Below, in pieces: positions 26,673-38,800 of a stretch of 64,000 nt of DNA; the first letter of the stretch is position 1; each line of letters starts with the position of its first letter. Both the position numbers and the translations under genes were made by a program. This DNA comes from Tetragonia tetragonoides (lineage: Eukaryota; Streptophyta; Magnoliopsida; Caryophyllales; Aizoaceae). Below the pieces are notes generated by a model, which worked only from the letters and a program-made list of their open reading frames with translations, searched no databases and had not been told where the DNA came from. The stretch is taken from positions 10,173,001 through 10,237,000 of the forward strand of contig CM076151.1 of NCBI GenBank assembly GCA_038025085.1, read 5' to 3'.

Positions 26673-27761
26673 AACAATATGCGAGTTAAACTTAGCACAT
26701 GCATATAACATGTAACTATAAATATAATACTAATTAATAATTTATTAATTCATGTTTTTTTTCTCCCCTTTTCATTTCAGCGTTTAAAATTTTATATTCA
26801 TTCCAAAAGGTCTTATATGTGTAAAACCGATGATGAAACAATGAAAAGTAACAATTTTACATAATAGTGGCCGTATGTAGAAAACTTTTTGGGATGGGAA
26901 TTAGAGTTCCTCTTGTGTGGCAATGTGATGCATGATAGTATAAACAGAACCAATACAACAATACTTATAAGCCAGAGATAAAATGGTTAATGGTTAATGG
27001 CAATTGGCAATAAAGTGATAGCCTTTAATTTGATTGGCTGTAAAAGCCATTAAGCACTTTATAGGCAGTTGCTGTAATTGCCTAATTGGCTATCAGCCCA
27101 TCAGGACATGGTTCGAAATAGACTTGTTGTCACTGAACACATATTCATATTCTGGCTCATAATCATGATAGAGTCCATGATAATTAAGCCTTAAACCAAA
27201 GACATGCCCCTCGGCCCTCCCAGAAAAGAAAAAAGAAAAAAGAAAAAAAGAAGATGTGCCCTTCCACCTTAGAGTTTGTGATAATGATATCACCATATTT
27301 GCTTGATTTGTGGCCATGCTTTTGATGTTAATAAGAGTAAAAATCCATATGTGAGTGTCTTATATCGTTAAAGGTATGAGACAGAGGAGACTAGCATATA
27401 AGTTGGTGTCGGTTACTCAACTTTATATCAATTAGTTTTAATTAGGATGAAATCTCGCTGACCTTGTGTAATGTCTTGTAGATAGTAGATCTATTAAAAA
27501 CTTAATATGGTATCAGAGTCTATGGTAAAAATTGTTGGACCATTGTCGATGGGATTCGGTGGGAGTGTCCAATATAATACAGGCAGTCTCAAATGAGATA
27601 TAGAGGCAGTATATTTTCATACTGGCATCTGAAATGGACTGTCAGCCCTTTCTCAAGCTAAGCCAGCCCATGCATGTTTGTGTATTTTAGTCCATCCAAA
27701 CGTTGGGTAAACAATTACTTCTACTAATAATCAAGAGCCCATGTAACGAGTTAATAATTAG
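26673..27761. other. Intergenic, no gene recognised
   Basis: AT-rich. The 74-codon minus frame at 27093-27317 has no family resemblance. Nothing else stands out. Confidence 0.4.
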
Positions 27762-28803
27762 TACAAAAACTTGTATAGATTTAGTCTAAGGTGGACCAAT
27801 GAACTAAATTTTTTTAAAGGGGGTTGCTAAACGTAAATCGCAAATTACTAAACGTAAATCCTTTCTTCCCACAATACCCCCAACAAGTTTCTCATCAATT
27901 TCTCCCTCTACCTCTTTTCTCTCTATCAATTATCAATTTACAAACAATATAGAAAGAAATCTCATTAGTTTAACCCATCTCTTTCTCTTTTTTAACTACT
28001 TCCGGAGTTCTGGGCATGTTTTACACCATCACCATCAATTCTTCATCATCATCACGAAGCACCACAACGAACAAATAACAATAACAAAAACAATATAGAA
28101 AAATGAAATAAAATGAAAAAGCATGAAAACGTCCAAAACCCAACAATCCAACCTCAACCCACCTCTACACAAAACCGCAACCCCCACCGCCGACAACCGC
28201 AACCCCACCCCAGCGCCGACAACCGCAACCCCACCGGCCTCCTAACACCGTCGACCCTCCACCCACCACCGCATCCTCGAATCCCCAACCGCGCTGCCCT
28301 TAGTCGGCGTCGATCGGATGCCACCTGTGACTTTCTCTCTCCACCCGACTTCCGAGCCAGCCGCCCTACACCACGCCACCCAGCCACCGTCACCGTGCCA
28401 CCCCATGTATGTCACCCAAGCCACCACCAATCAGTAAAACATAAACAATGAATAATTTGAAAAATCTAATTCAAATTTTAATGGCTACATAAACATCATC
28501 ATTAATTTCATAGAAAATGTTTGTTTTGATCAAAAGAATCATTGTTCTTCATTTGAAATTAGAGTTCTTTACGATGAATAAAAGGAATGTAATTGGAAGA
28601 TTTGAGAGGAAAATGAATAAGAAGGAAGAAGTTAGATTTCCAAATAAAAGGGCACTGTGGAAAGTATTTCTCTAAAAATATTTGCGTTTAATAATTTACG
28701 ATTTACATTAAGCAATTCCGTTTTTAAATATACCTTCCAGGTCTCTATATATTTGCATTAGTGTTCTTGGTCCACGGTGAACTAAGTCCACACAAGACAC
28801 GCT
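27762..28803 (+). mobile_element. TIR element (Mutator-like?) hosting a nested element
   Basis: The left end TACAAAAACTTGTATAGATTTAG and right end AAGTCCACACAAGACACGCTA share the inverted core CTTGTGTGGACTTAG. The same pair of ends bounds the 135 bp element at 5607-5741 in opposite orientation. The interior is largely occupied by a second TIR element (27819-28720). Family assignment to Mutator-like elements is inference from long ends and lack of a TAA or TA target. Confidence 0.65.
27819..28720 (+). mobile_element. Nested TIR element carrying a GC-rich proline-coding stretch
   Basis: A 902 bp element is flanked by perfect 8 bp repeats TTTTTAAA at 27811-27818 and 28721-28728. Ends are long imperfect inverted repeats: left GTTGCTAAACGTAAATCGCA, right GATTTACATTAAGCAATTCC. 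The middle (28170-28430) is GC-rich, unlike its surroundings, and can read as a 112-codon Pro/His/Arg-rich frame. That looks like captured host sequence, as in Pack-type elements, but I do not recognise the source. Confidence 0.65.
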
Positions 28804-28973
28804 AATTAATTAGAGTTCCCTTTAAGACGACCGTTCTCTTTTTTTTTTTTAGGGGAAAAGTGCGGCCTATTCATTATTCATTGATTAAGTGTCCAGGAGT
28901 ACATAAACCGATAAGTTACTCGGATTACAACCAACCCAACACTACTCTCCTCATACGGATTAAGGCTCCGTTT

Positions 28974-29245
28974 GATTCACCTGGATAAAACTGATCTGAA
29001 CTGAACTGAAATGAATTGATTTTTTAAACTTGATCATTAACCAATTTAAAATTTATCCAAACATAGTCAATATTGGACTCATTTGAAAGTACGCTTTGAG
29101 ATCTTTCCAGTGCATAATTATCATCATGAAATTATTTCGGAATAAAAAGTTATATAAGTGCTAAAGTTACGCATGAACTGAATTGAACTGAAATGGACTG
29201 AACTGAACTGAGTTTAAGTAAAATTAAGGTGAATCAAACGGAGCC
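28974..29245. mobile_element. PIF/Harbinger-type MITE, sister of 20184-20434
   Basis: Ends GGCTCCGTTTGATTCACCT and AAGGTGAATCAAACGGAGCC, target duplication TAA at 28971-28973 and 29246-29248. Subterminal CTGAACTGAACTGAA repeats are shared with the copy in the S28 intron. The 272 bp interior lacks the microsatellite. Confidence 0.88.
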
Positions 29246-29384
29246 TAACTCTAGCGAGGTGGCCGATAAGACGACTGTTCTTACATATTACTTTGAAACT
29301 AACCTGAAATTTTATGTGTGAATTACATACAAAATATGTTAATTTGAAGGAAAAGAAAAATAATTCCAATTATTAATAGCTTCT

Positions 29385-29525
29385 ACACAAAAACTTCTAC
29401 AAGACGATCTTGTCGTAACTTTTGATAAGACGTACGAATGAAACAAGAGTCAGTGAGTCACTACTCACTATTAGTGACCCCTACATTTTTGGATAGTGAT
29501 CCCATTTTCCTGTGAGACCACCAAG
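29385..29525. repeat. Dispersed repeat family R150, copy 3
   Basis: Landmarks CTTCTACAAGACGATCTTGTCGT, CTACTCACTATTAGTGACCCC and TTGGATAGTGATCCC in the order seen in copies 1 and 2. Confidence 0.6.
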
Positions 29526-29910
29526 CTTCAAGGTATATACAAACACTCAGGCTTTATCATAATAGTAGTAGAAAATATATAGTACAAGTTAATAAAGCAA
29601 TTACTACTACTTAATTAATACTTCTGCTAACCCCATCTAATACGCATTTATGAAGAATTAGATCACGTTATGATCACGTGTTCACCAGTAGTTAAGGGAA
29701 AGTTACTATAATAAATATTTTTTTTTTTTTTGAAAAATATTTTAGATTTGAAGTTTTCCCTGGAATGTTCTCACCAGTTTCATATTAACAGATTGTCATT
29801 ACTTATTATTAAGTTAACAGAATAACAGGCAATTTATAAATGGAGTTCTCATATTTGCATTTGCCAATTAGCAGGAAGTAGAAAGTTAGAAACATAAGTT
29901 GATTAATAAG

Positions 29911-30784
29911 ATGATGAAGGTCTTATCAGCTTGGTTTATCCTTTTGGTTGTGTTTCTCCTCTCATCAGGTAAAGCTCATAATTATTTTTTTTTGATATTG
30001 CGAATTTCTTTTTTGGTATTGGGTTAATCCTTGTGAAATAACTCATAGCTAGCTCTCCTCCTCCCAAAAAAAAAAAAAAAAAAAAAAGGCCCTTAGCTTC
30101 ATTGCTATTTGGATTGTGAATGAGCATTGCACAAATCTGTTCTAATATCGATCTCTTGATGTTCAATTTCTTAAATAATGTTATTGTTTGATCAAACGCA
30201 GTTTTTTTGGACCAATTAGCCTGTTTGAAAATTCTTTGTGGATCAAATCTAACTGTGTAAATAGTATTAAAATTTTGAAATATGTGTGTAGCATTATAAA
30301 GTTCTTATAATCTTGTAAACATGAACTCATATAGCGTAACTTTAACATTATATTATCCTACTGCCTTCAAAGAGGCTCCCGACTTAGTCAGAATAACTCG
30401 ATCATATAGAAATAACTAATTATTTTTTTGTAAATGGTTTCTTGACACTAATTAAGTACACATTTCTTTACCCTAAATTTGACTAGGGATGTTCATTTTA
30501 GTGGAAAAGAGCACACTCATACGTCCCTCTGTTTTCTTCTTTTTAAAATTAAAATTTCCAAATTTCATGTATATGCAGAAACAAGTATAACAATGGGGAT
30601 ACCATGTGGATACGTGGGAAAATGTACCGAGAATTCATGCAAGAATATATGCGAAAACAGTGGCCAGACATCCACATGCATTTCAGACTCCAATTGCTGT
30701 TGCTTTGATCATCACCAACTCACCACTTTCAAAAGGTTTTATCCTTCCTTATTTGCCAAGCTTGGGAAACAACAACGAAATTAG
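29911..30784 (+). CDS. Defensin-like (DEFL) secreted peptide, 2 exons
   Basis: Exon 1 29911-29968 encodes the signal peptide (MMKVLSAWFILLVVFLLSS); exon 2 30579-30784 encodes the mature peptide; total 87 residues. The intron sits at the end of the signal peptide, in phase 1, the standard layout of plant DEFL genes. The mature part has eight cysteines at 29, 35, 40, 44, 53, 59, 60 and 61, containing CxxxC (40-44) and CxC (59-61), the core of the cysteine-stabilised alpha-beta fold. A Gly at 48 precedes the fifth cysteine. The C-terminal ~25 residues after the last Cys are basic and unusual for defensins. Family roles are antimicrobial defence or reproductive signalling; which applies here is unknown. 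A second in-frame ATG follows the first. Too diverged for a gene name. Confidence 0.75.
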
Positions 30785-32815
30785 CTTCTCCGATCCTTGA
30801 TCTGCAATTTCCTACTTGCTAAATAGTTTTACATAATTTGTCAATTTCAGCTCATTGATACTGTATTGATCCTTATCTTTCATTTAAATTTTGATTATTG
30901 TATTCTGAAATTTGTTGTTAGAAGCTCCTAAACCTAAATGTATAATGGAGCACAGCTGTGGCTACGAGGTCATGGTCAATGGTGTCTTGATTACCATAAA
31001 TATTTCTGTTAATATGAATACATGCATAAACTATAAAAAAAATAAATTTTCCGAAAGTACTAATTAAAACGAATCCAACAATAATATTTTTACATTGTAA
31101 ATCCTTATTTTTTTTTACGAAATCAATGGACAAAGTTTGTAAAATTTGACCTTTAAAAAGTAAATGTTATCATTTTTCCAAAACGGAGGGAGTAACAGCC
31201 TAGCAGGTAACACCACGATCATAATACTAGAAAATTGTCAAACTTAAAGATTCCAACTACTCAAGACTGACCACTCAACCCATTATTGGGAAATACGTGC
31301 TCCTGGGTCTAATCCCAACCAGAAGTGCATACAATAGATCATTAAAAACGAACGGTGAGGCATTATATAAGCATATTGACAGCTAACTAGCTGAGCATTT
31401 GAAGAAGCTATGTGAACGTATTTCTACAGCTCTCAAAAGCAGGAAGTTATCCAGATTGATTATAATCTGCACCGCAAACTCGAAAGAATCAAATATCATT
31501 AGTAGTAATAACAAAAATAGCTGTGACATGATGTACAGGGTTGGCTGAAAATTATATCAAACCAAACTCCAGAATGCAGAAAAAACTATGAAGTTTGACA
31601 TTCTCAATTGGTACATACAAAGTCGGTTACAAAATACAGAGAGCAAAAATGGTACAGGGAGCAGCTTGACGAAATGAAACCTCAATGGGAAACGGACAGG
31701 ACGGCCACTGCTACTTATGGGTTGGGAAGCTCCACATATGAAATGAAAATGGATCACCTCCCGTATGTCTGCTACTCGAATCAGCAGCTATTGTAGGAAA
31801 ACAGATCTTTAGAGCAGTACAGGTTTATACATTTGCTATGCAGGCTGAGCACACATTTGATGGCGATTTTTACAAGCTGATTGTAAACAGATCAAGATCT
31901 CCCATGCGGAAAAGCTGCCAAACAGGACAACGTTCATTTAGATTATGAAAATGGGCATAGTAGGGCAATATGCTTTGAAATAAAGTTTGAAGGGGCAAGT
32001 CCACCTTTTTTTTTTTGCTATTTTCTGAAATTGTACAAATTCCTTAAAACAAGTTACAGATAACTTTTCAAAGTTGCAAGTCAACTTATCAGATGAGATT
32101 GGGAGAGCTGGAATAAAGTAAATGGGCTAGTAACACAATCAGGTAAAATAATACGCACTTTGATCTCGTCAGCCTCTCTAGTCACCAACAGCCCCAATTT
32201 GTTGTGTGAGCTTACTAGTTGTGAATTGGTGCGCTGTTTGTTGTGGTTTTGAGATCACTTCAGTGTTATCAAGCAAGTTAGCAGTGAAAAAGACTGGGCC
32301 AGTCAAGGTGACACGGGATCAGCTCAAAAGAAACGAAGACAACAAGTGAGTTGCTCAACTACAAATAGGCAATGGGATAAGTTGAAGTTGATAGCATATG
32401 CAAATTTAACAGTATGCAGGTTTTCTTTTCTGCTCCTACCTCCCTGTAAACCAATTTCACAATAGAAAAGAGGCGCAGATTTCCTTTAATGGGTTTTCAT
32501 CACCATAAGCAATTCAATTTGAACGTTATACAAATTGACGCATTGGCATGCTTCTTTGACAAGTCAAGTATAGTTTAAAGTTATAAATGTGAACCAAAAA
32601 TACGAAGGAGCGTGAGGAATGAATTTCCAACAATCAGGATTCCTAAGGTTTAAGTTGTAAAAGCCTAATCAAAACCAAGCACCAAAATAATAAGAGACCA
32701 ACAATAGTGTTTATTATTATAAGATAATTCACTCTTTCTCCTTATCAGGAGGGGGAAAGGATGGGTTTTGCAATGAAACTCAATTACATTATGCAAATCA
32801 TACCTCACAAAGAAA
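30785..32815. other. Intergenic between DEFL and transporter genes
   Basis: No gene recognised. A Stowaway-like end (AACGGAGGGAGTA) is at 31183-31195. Minus and plus frames of 60-71 codons at 30918-31796 overlap one another and match no family. The part next to 32815 will hold the transporter 3' UTR. Confidence 0.45.
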
Positions 32816-35800
32816 TCAAATGCTATCATCTTGATCATCTGCCTCTTCAAGAATGACATATTTAGCAGGGACTTTAGTTGCAGTTGAGCGTTCCCCGCCA
32901 TTTTCAGCGATTTCACCCTTTTGAAGCTTTTGGTATCTAAGAAAGAAACAAGAAAATTAAGCGAGGTAAAAAGAAAGTCCCTCGACTGTAGTTATCAGAA
33001 ACACAAAATCGAAAGGTCACTACGCTACAGTTCACAAAAATGGCCATCAGAAAGAAAATCTTAACATGGCAGAAACATAGTTTACAGTGTCACTGTGTTG
33101 GAGTGTCGTCTTGAGTGTGGAGCCTGATTGGACTTATGCCAAAGCCTAACATCAAAAATCCAATTTTATCACTTAGAGGCAGACGTTATACAACCAAAAC
33201 ACACAGTACACAAGGTACCACAGACGGAATGTGGCATAGAAGGATTTTAGCAAAAAGAATTTCGACATGTAACCCATGGTCAACAACCTGGCAAGCGACA
33301 GGGACTCCTCAGAGGACCCTACTAACAATAGACAGGAAGCATACCATCTGGATGTTTCAAGGATAAAAATTAAGAAAATTCAGCGTAAAGCAATAACAAA
33401 GAGCAATAATCATTTTATTAAAAAAATCACACTTAGCAAATTACGGATCCAACAGCAGAAGCTTACTTGTACAAATTGAATAAACTGACACCAAATATAA
33501 TCGTCAGAAGACCGATGCCTTTCAACCATGTAAAGTCATCATGGAAGTAAAAGACAGCAACCTGAAATGCAATAACTAGGAACTTCAGGAACAGCTTTCA
33601 CACCTTCTTATGACAACACAACTTCAGGTTCATAAGAAAACTAATGCACATTCACAGCCAAAAAGGATATATGACTATCAGAGTCACGATATTAACTAGC
33701 ACTGCAGAAGAAGTAGGAACAGTACATATTACTCAGATAAGTGTGCTAAGACAACGAAAAGCACCATGCATAAAGTCTTACAGTTCATTTTAGTTTGGCA
33801 ATTAGCATTTAGCAGCAACATGAGAATTTAGAGGGGTGTTTGGCCAAGCTTTTACAGTTTTACCAAGTTTCAGCTTCTCCTCTCATTTTTATCCACCCTC
33901 CTCCGCCTCCATCTCCACCACCATTTCGAAATAGCCCCCAAAGTACTTCAAGCAAACCATTCCAGTTGTGCACAACTTCAGAACTTGTAGTTTTTACAAC
34001 TTTGTTATGAGATCATATTTGAACCGGCATCTAGAAAGAATTGAAATGCTTGGGTGCCAAGATGTGTATAAGCTATCACGAGTAGCGCATAGTACCAATA
34101 GTGGCAATTGGAAACAAAACACAGCATACACTACAATAAAAACAACAATAACAACCCAGGGAGCATCCTGCTGAGGGTAGGATTTGGGGAGGTCCAGATG
34201 TATGCAGGCCTGATTAATGATTATGCAGCCTTACCCCTAGGCCTTAGCTAGTCTCCTAGTAGAGACTAGAGAGACTACAATATAATCTCTCGATAAATAA
34301 ACAATTTATTTGAAAATATTTATTTAGAATGTTTGCACAAACTGTATCCATTATTATATAATAGAAGTTATTGATTTATCAAGTATTAATTTAGGAGGTG
34401 GATGAACCCTTCTAGTGTGGACTTCCTTCAGGTATGGTGCGTGGGTTTTAAGAGACGACAGGAGAAGGGATTATTATGACGCAATTCAGTTTTTGTCGTT
34501 CTTTGGTGTCTATGGATGGAGAGAAATGAACGTACTCTCGATGGGGTGTTCATTTTGGATGATATGCTCTGGGATTGGATCAATTATCTAGCGTCCTTAT
34601 GGGCTTGAGCTAGTGGGGCATTTAGGGGATATACTATTACTATGGTCCAACATAATTGGGCTAATCTGTAATTAGTTTTATTTTTGGAGGATATCTTGTC
34701 CTCATTCATGTACTGCTCGCACCACACTTTACTTTTAATTAAAAAAACTTCTAAGACGTTATACTACAATAACCCCACTGTTTATGCACCTAGTCTTGCT
34801 GAGAAAAAAACCAAGCGATTAGTAGATTGGTGAAGTTCAACTTTCCGTATGCCTTTAACTAAAGATAAGACGGAAATCTCGGTGTATGACACGAAACTTG
34901 GAGAAATTCACTTTCATCTGTCATCCCAATACCGGTATAGCTCTAAACTAACCTGTAGACTCTCCAAGCAGGCAGTATAAAGAAAAACAGACACATCATC
35001 ATGCCCCTAAAATCATACACTTCATGGAGACTGGATATTCGTCAAAATAATTCAGTCAAATATGTGCAGACTCATATGTATGTTACTGCCCAGAAGAAAA
35101 TTCTTCCCATTTCTGGTTGATGGACGTTTCATTTCGTCGAGTAATGACCAAGAACAAAAAAGAAGATAGAAAACAAGATCAAGAAACAACGGAGTCACCT
35201 CCATATAACAAGACTGGCAATAGTGGAGTCAACATCACTAAAAAAAACATGCTAAATTGACCAAGTGATTGAGCATGATGTCATACATAAGTCGGTGAAC
35301 ACAGCAATGTGGCAGAAGAAAAGGTGTAAATAAGGACATTTGTCAATAAATCAAAGTACTTTGAGAAAGAGATCATACAATTATGGTGACAGCTTCTTTA
35401 ACAATACCCGCTATTGTCACCGTCACTGCACTGGTTACTGAAATTAGAACATACTCTGTCAATACCTGAAATGCCATACAGAAGGACACATAAGAAAATA
35501 TACAAACAGTATCCATTTTTGTGAGGATCCCAAGACAACCAGAAGCACTTTAAGTTATTAGTATGCAGCAGTCTCACTCTTAGCTAGTCGCTTAGTAGAG
35601 AGACGGTTTCCAATACTCACAAAAACAAATTTGACTTATTGAAAACAGTTGAAGGATGATTTAATGGATAAAAGAATGAAAAAATGACTTAAATGAATGC
35701 ATGAAATAAGTGAAAGTAGTCTGAAATTCCGAACATTAAGTATTACCATGAAAAAGGCCAAAGTTCCACCAAAAAGCATCAGCAAACAACTCCTCGTTAT

Positions 35801-38800
35801 ATGCCAAGTGCTATTAAAGTATTCATTCCCTGAAAACTCGTCCCATGGGTCCAACAGAAGTGACATTAGACCTGTTGATATTGCCATGACGGGGGTCACA
35901 TAGCTCATGAAGGTAAGTGGATTCTTCAGCCCTGGAAAGTAAAAGCAATAAGCATATTTTGTGTAGTAGCTTTCTAAAATGTGAAATCAATATCCAACAC
36001 TTTGTAAGGTAAAATTCCAACCTAGAAAAGAGAAATCAACCCTGATAGCTAATTATTTCAGTGAAAAGAGACACATCTTGATTAGGCATGCAACTTCGGA
36101 GAAATGTTGGAATATAAGTTGAAGAAATAGAATTCATGCCACCAAGAGAAATATTAGACATATAAAAGAAATATTCGAGAAGTATTTCATATGACAGAGC
36201 AAGTGCATAGTGCAAGTAATTGACAAGGTAACAGTATCGTGCAAATGCCATTTCAAAAGCCTCATACAAATGGATATGAAAAATTGAAAATATTCAAAAG
36301 AAGCTATAAAAGCATGTACCCAAAGATGTATTGGCATTTTAATATCATAATATAGCTTAGTTCCGAATGGGCATATCAGCAGTATTCAGCACAATATGTA
36401 CTCACCATAGGATTCTCTCTTGAATTCAGTATTTGACACCACCAGCAAAGGCAGCAACAATGGAATCAACCATCCATAACACAGATGAAAAGGTTAGGAT
36501 CAAAATAAATGAAAAATAATAAAAGAACTATATTACACTGATCATAAATATTATTAATGTGAAGCGATACTGAAAAAAAAAACTAGAGGAACGAAGAACA
36601 AGCCATACCTGGAGAAGAATCTGCGTCATACACCAGCGAAATCCAGACATAACAGCAGCAAGAATAACAAATATAAAGCCCCAGAACTCAAATTCTGTCT
36701 CCTTTGCAACTGGAAGCCAGAAGGGACATTGAAATGTTAAAAGTTTTAGACTAGTGACATTATATTTCAATGGCGAAAAGTAACATCAAGAACAAGTAAA
36801 AGAGATGCAACTTTTCCATAGTTACACATTGACTCTGTACATTCATAGCTACGAATAAATACTGATAGCGATAGGCTTTCTGCATTTCAGAGATAAGGCT
36901 TAAGGCTACACACCCATTCGATCCAATCTTATGAGGGCACCTTGGCAATTGGATGTTCTTATGTTGCAAGACTCCGTTAGTTACGTTCAGAGCCATGGGC
37001 CCCAAGAAAAAGGAAAAATACGGAAAGCTAATCAAACAACTGAATTTTGAAGCTCGGCACCACATACCAGTCAACAGAATTCCGAGTGAAATGACTAGTA
37101 TTATTCCAAAAAGTTTCAGGCTTGGAGACTCCAACCTAATACATCCCAAAGACAGGAGTAAGAATGTAGAAAACTTAACAGAAACCGGTAGTGAAATTAC
37201 AGCCATTTCAAAACACCCAAGACACACCATAATGAGAACAGAAGATGAGCACTTTATAACGGAGTTTGACCCAACTAGATACATTCACGGTTCAACAAAG
37301 TCAAGACTATCCCTTCATGTGAAAACAGCCCAGATACATGGTATTGTGGAACATCAAATGACTATGTAACAGAGTTTAACCAAGACGAATATAGAACAAA
37401 ATAAATGCATAAATATATCATTGAACGATTTCCTGAAACCATGCGATCAGTGCAAGAGAACATATATGATTCTGAAATATGTTCAAAACAAATTACAGAG
37501 AAATCCAGTAAGATACCCATGACCCAAGATCATGTAGAAGAAGTCAGAGAAGCAAGGGTAGACATTAAACCCTGTCCCCCAAAACAAAAGTGAAATGAGG
37601 TAAGCTCCTCGAAAATCTGGAAGTGAACTGATTACCCATTCCGCTGTTTTCTTCAAATGAAATATGTCTAGTCGGGTCTATTTAACATTTATTGCTTTTA
37701 GTTCATCCTATATCTTGATTAGGAATATTAGATTCTGGAGCAAAAACATCTACATAGAGAAAGAACAACAGGCAGTGTATATCAGCCTCTACTGTCAAAC
37801 AAAGTGTGACATAGATATAGGATCACCACTTGCACAGAAGCAAGCAAAAGACTATCATCAGAGGCAGCCAAATAGTGGAATTATGGTAATTAGCATCATA
37901 CTTCCCAACTGAACACAGATAAATAAGTAAGCAGCAATAAGTACATCAGAGCTACAGGGGTGCGTTTAAAAAGAGAAGGTGGCAAGATAAGAGATACCTG
38001 AAAGCAAAAGCAAATACAAGAAGGAATATTGGAGATGCGGATTTACACTGCAAAGTAAAAGGCCAATTCAATGGATCACAAAGAGGGTTATCCAAGTAAA
38101 TTAGGGAGGGAAAAAGGCAAACATAAAGTGCAACTAAAGAGGACCAACCATGGTGGCGAATGTAACAGAAATGAAGACAAGTGATGCATTGCTCAAGTTA
38201 ATATCCAATGCCGTTGCAAGAGCCGTCGGTACAACTGTGAAAGGCAAAGGCCATCTGTAGCATTAGTTATTAGAGAAGTTAATACAAGCTGATTTCCAGG
38301 TCAACAATTGAATCAACATTATTAAACATAGCATTCAGATAGAGTTATTTACATTCAGCAATATGAAGGTGAAAGAGAATGCAGCTTTTCAAAACCAATA
38401 AAATGGCCAGGAGACACAACCAAGACGAATGGTAAAGTATAATAAAAAGAATCGAATATGAACCACTTGCCAAAATGCACAAAAAGTACAAAGATTATTT
38501 TCAGAGTCTTGACAGCTCCTGCAACTAATGGATTGTTATGGGTGTCACTCGTCAAGGATATAAAACAGATGAAGTTGACCACATCCTTGAAACTACAAGA
38601 TGATTTATAAATTTAATAAAAGCTGCATTTAGGTTTTACAGCAATATATTGAGAGCTCTTGTCCATCATGAAGGGCTATGATTTCAACGCAAATTAAGAT
38701 CATATTGTTTTCTATTATTATTATTATTTACGTCCTGAGGTGGTATCCATTTAACTTAATGAGAGTGGCTTTTCATGGCAACAATCTAGACTACATCTAG

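Noticed and set aside
26168..26708. Frames of up to 168 codons rich in Ile, Arg, Tyr, Pro
   Set aside because: Translation of degenerate ATATCCGAAA repeats in a hAT MITE.
28113..28451. 112-codon Pro-rich frame as a gene
   Set aside because: Lies inside a TIR element, low-complexity composition, overlapping minus frames of similar quality.
34393..34745. Exon of the translocator gene
   Set aside because: Opposite strand and LINE zf-RVT tail sequence; it lies within intron 9.
36760..37284. 174-codon minus-strand frame
   Set aside because: Exon 5 of the translocator plus intron sequence read through; only 37068-37135 is coding.
36953..37369. 138-codon plus-strand frame
   Set aside because: Antisense to exon 5 and its flanking introns in the translocator gene; not an independent gene.
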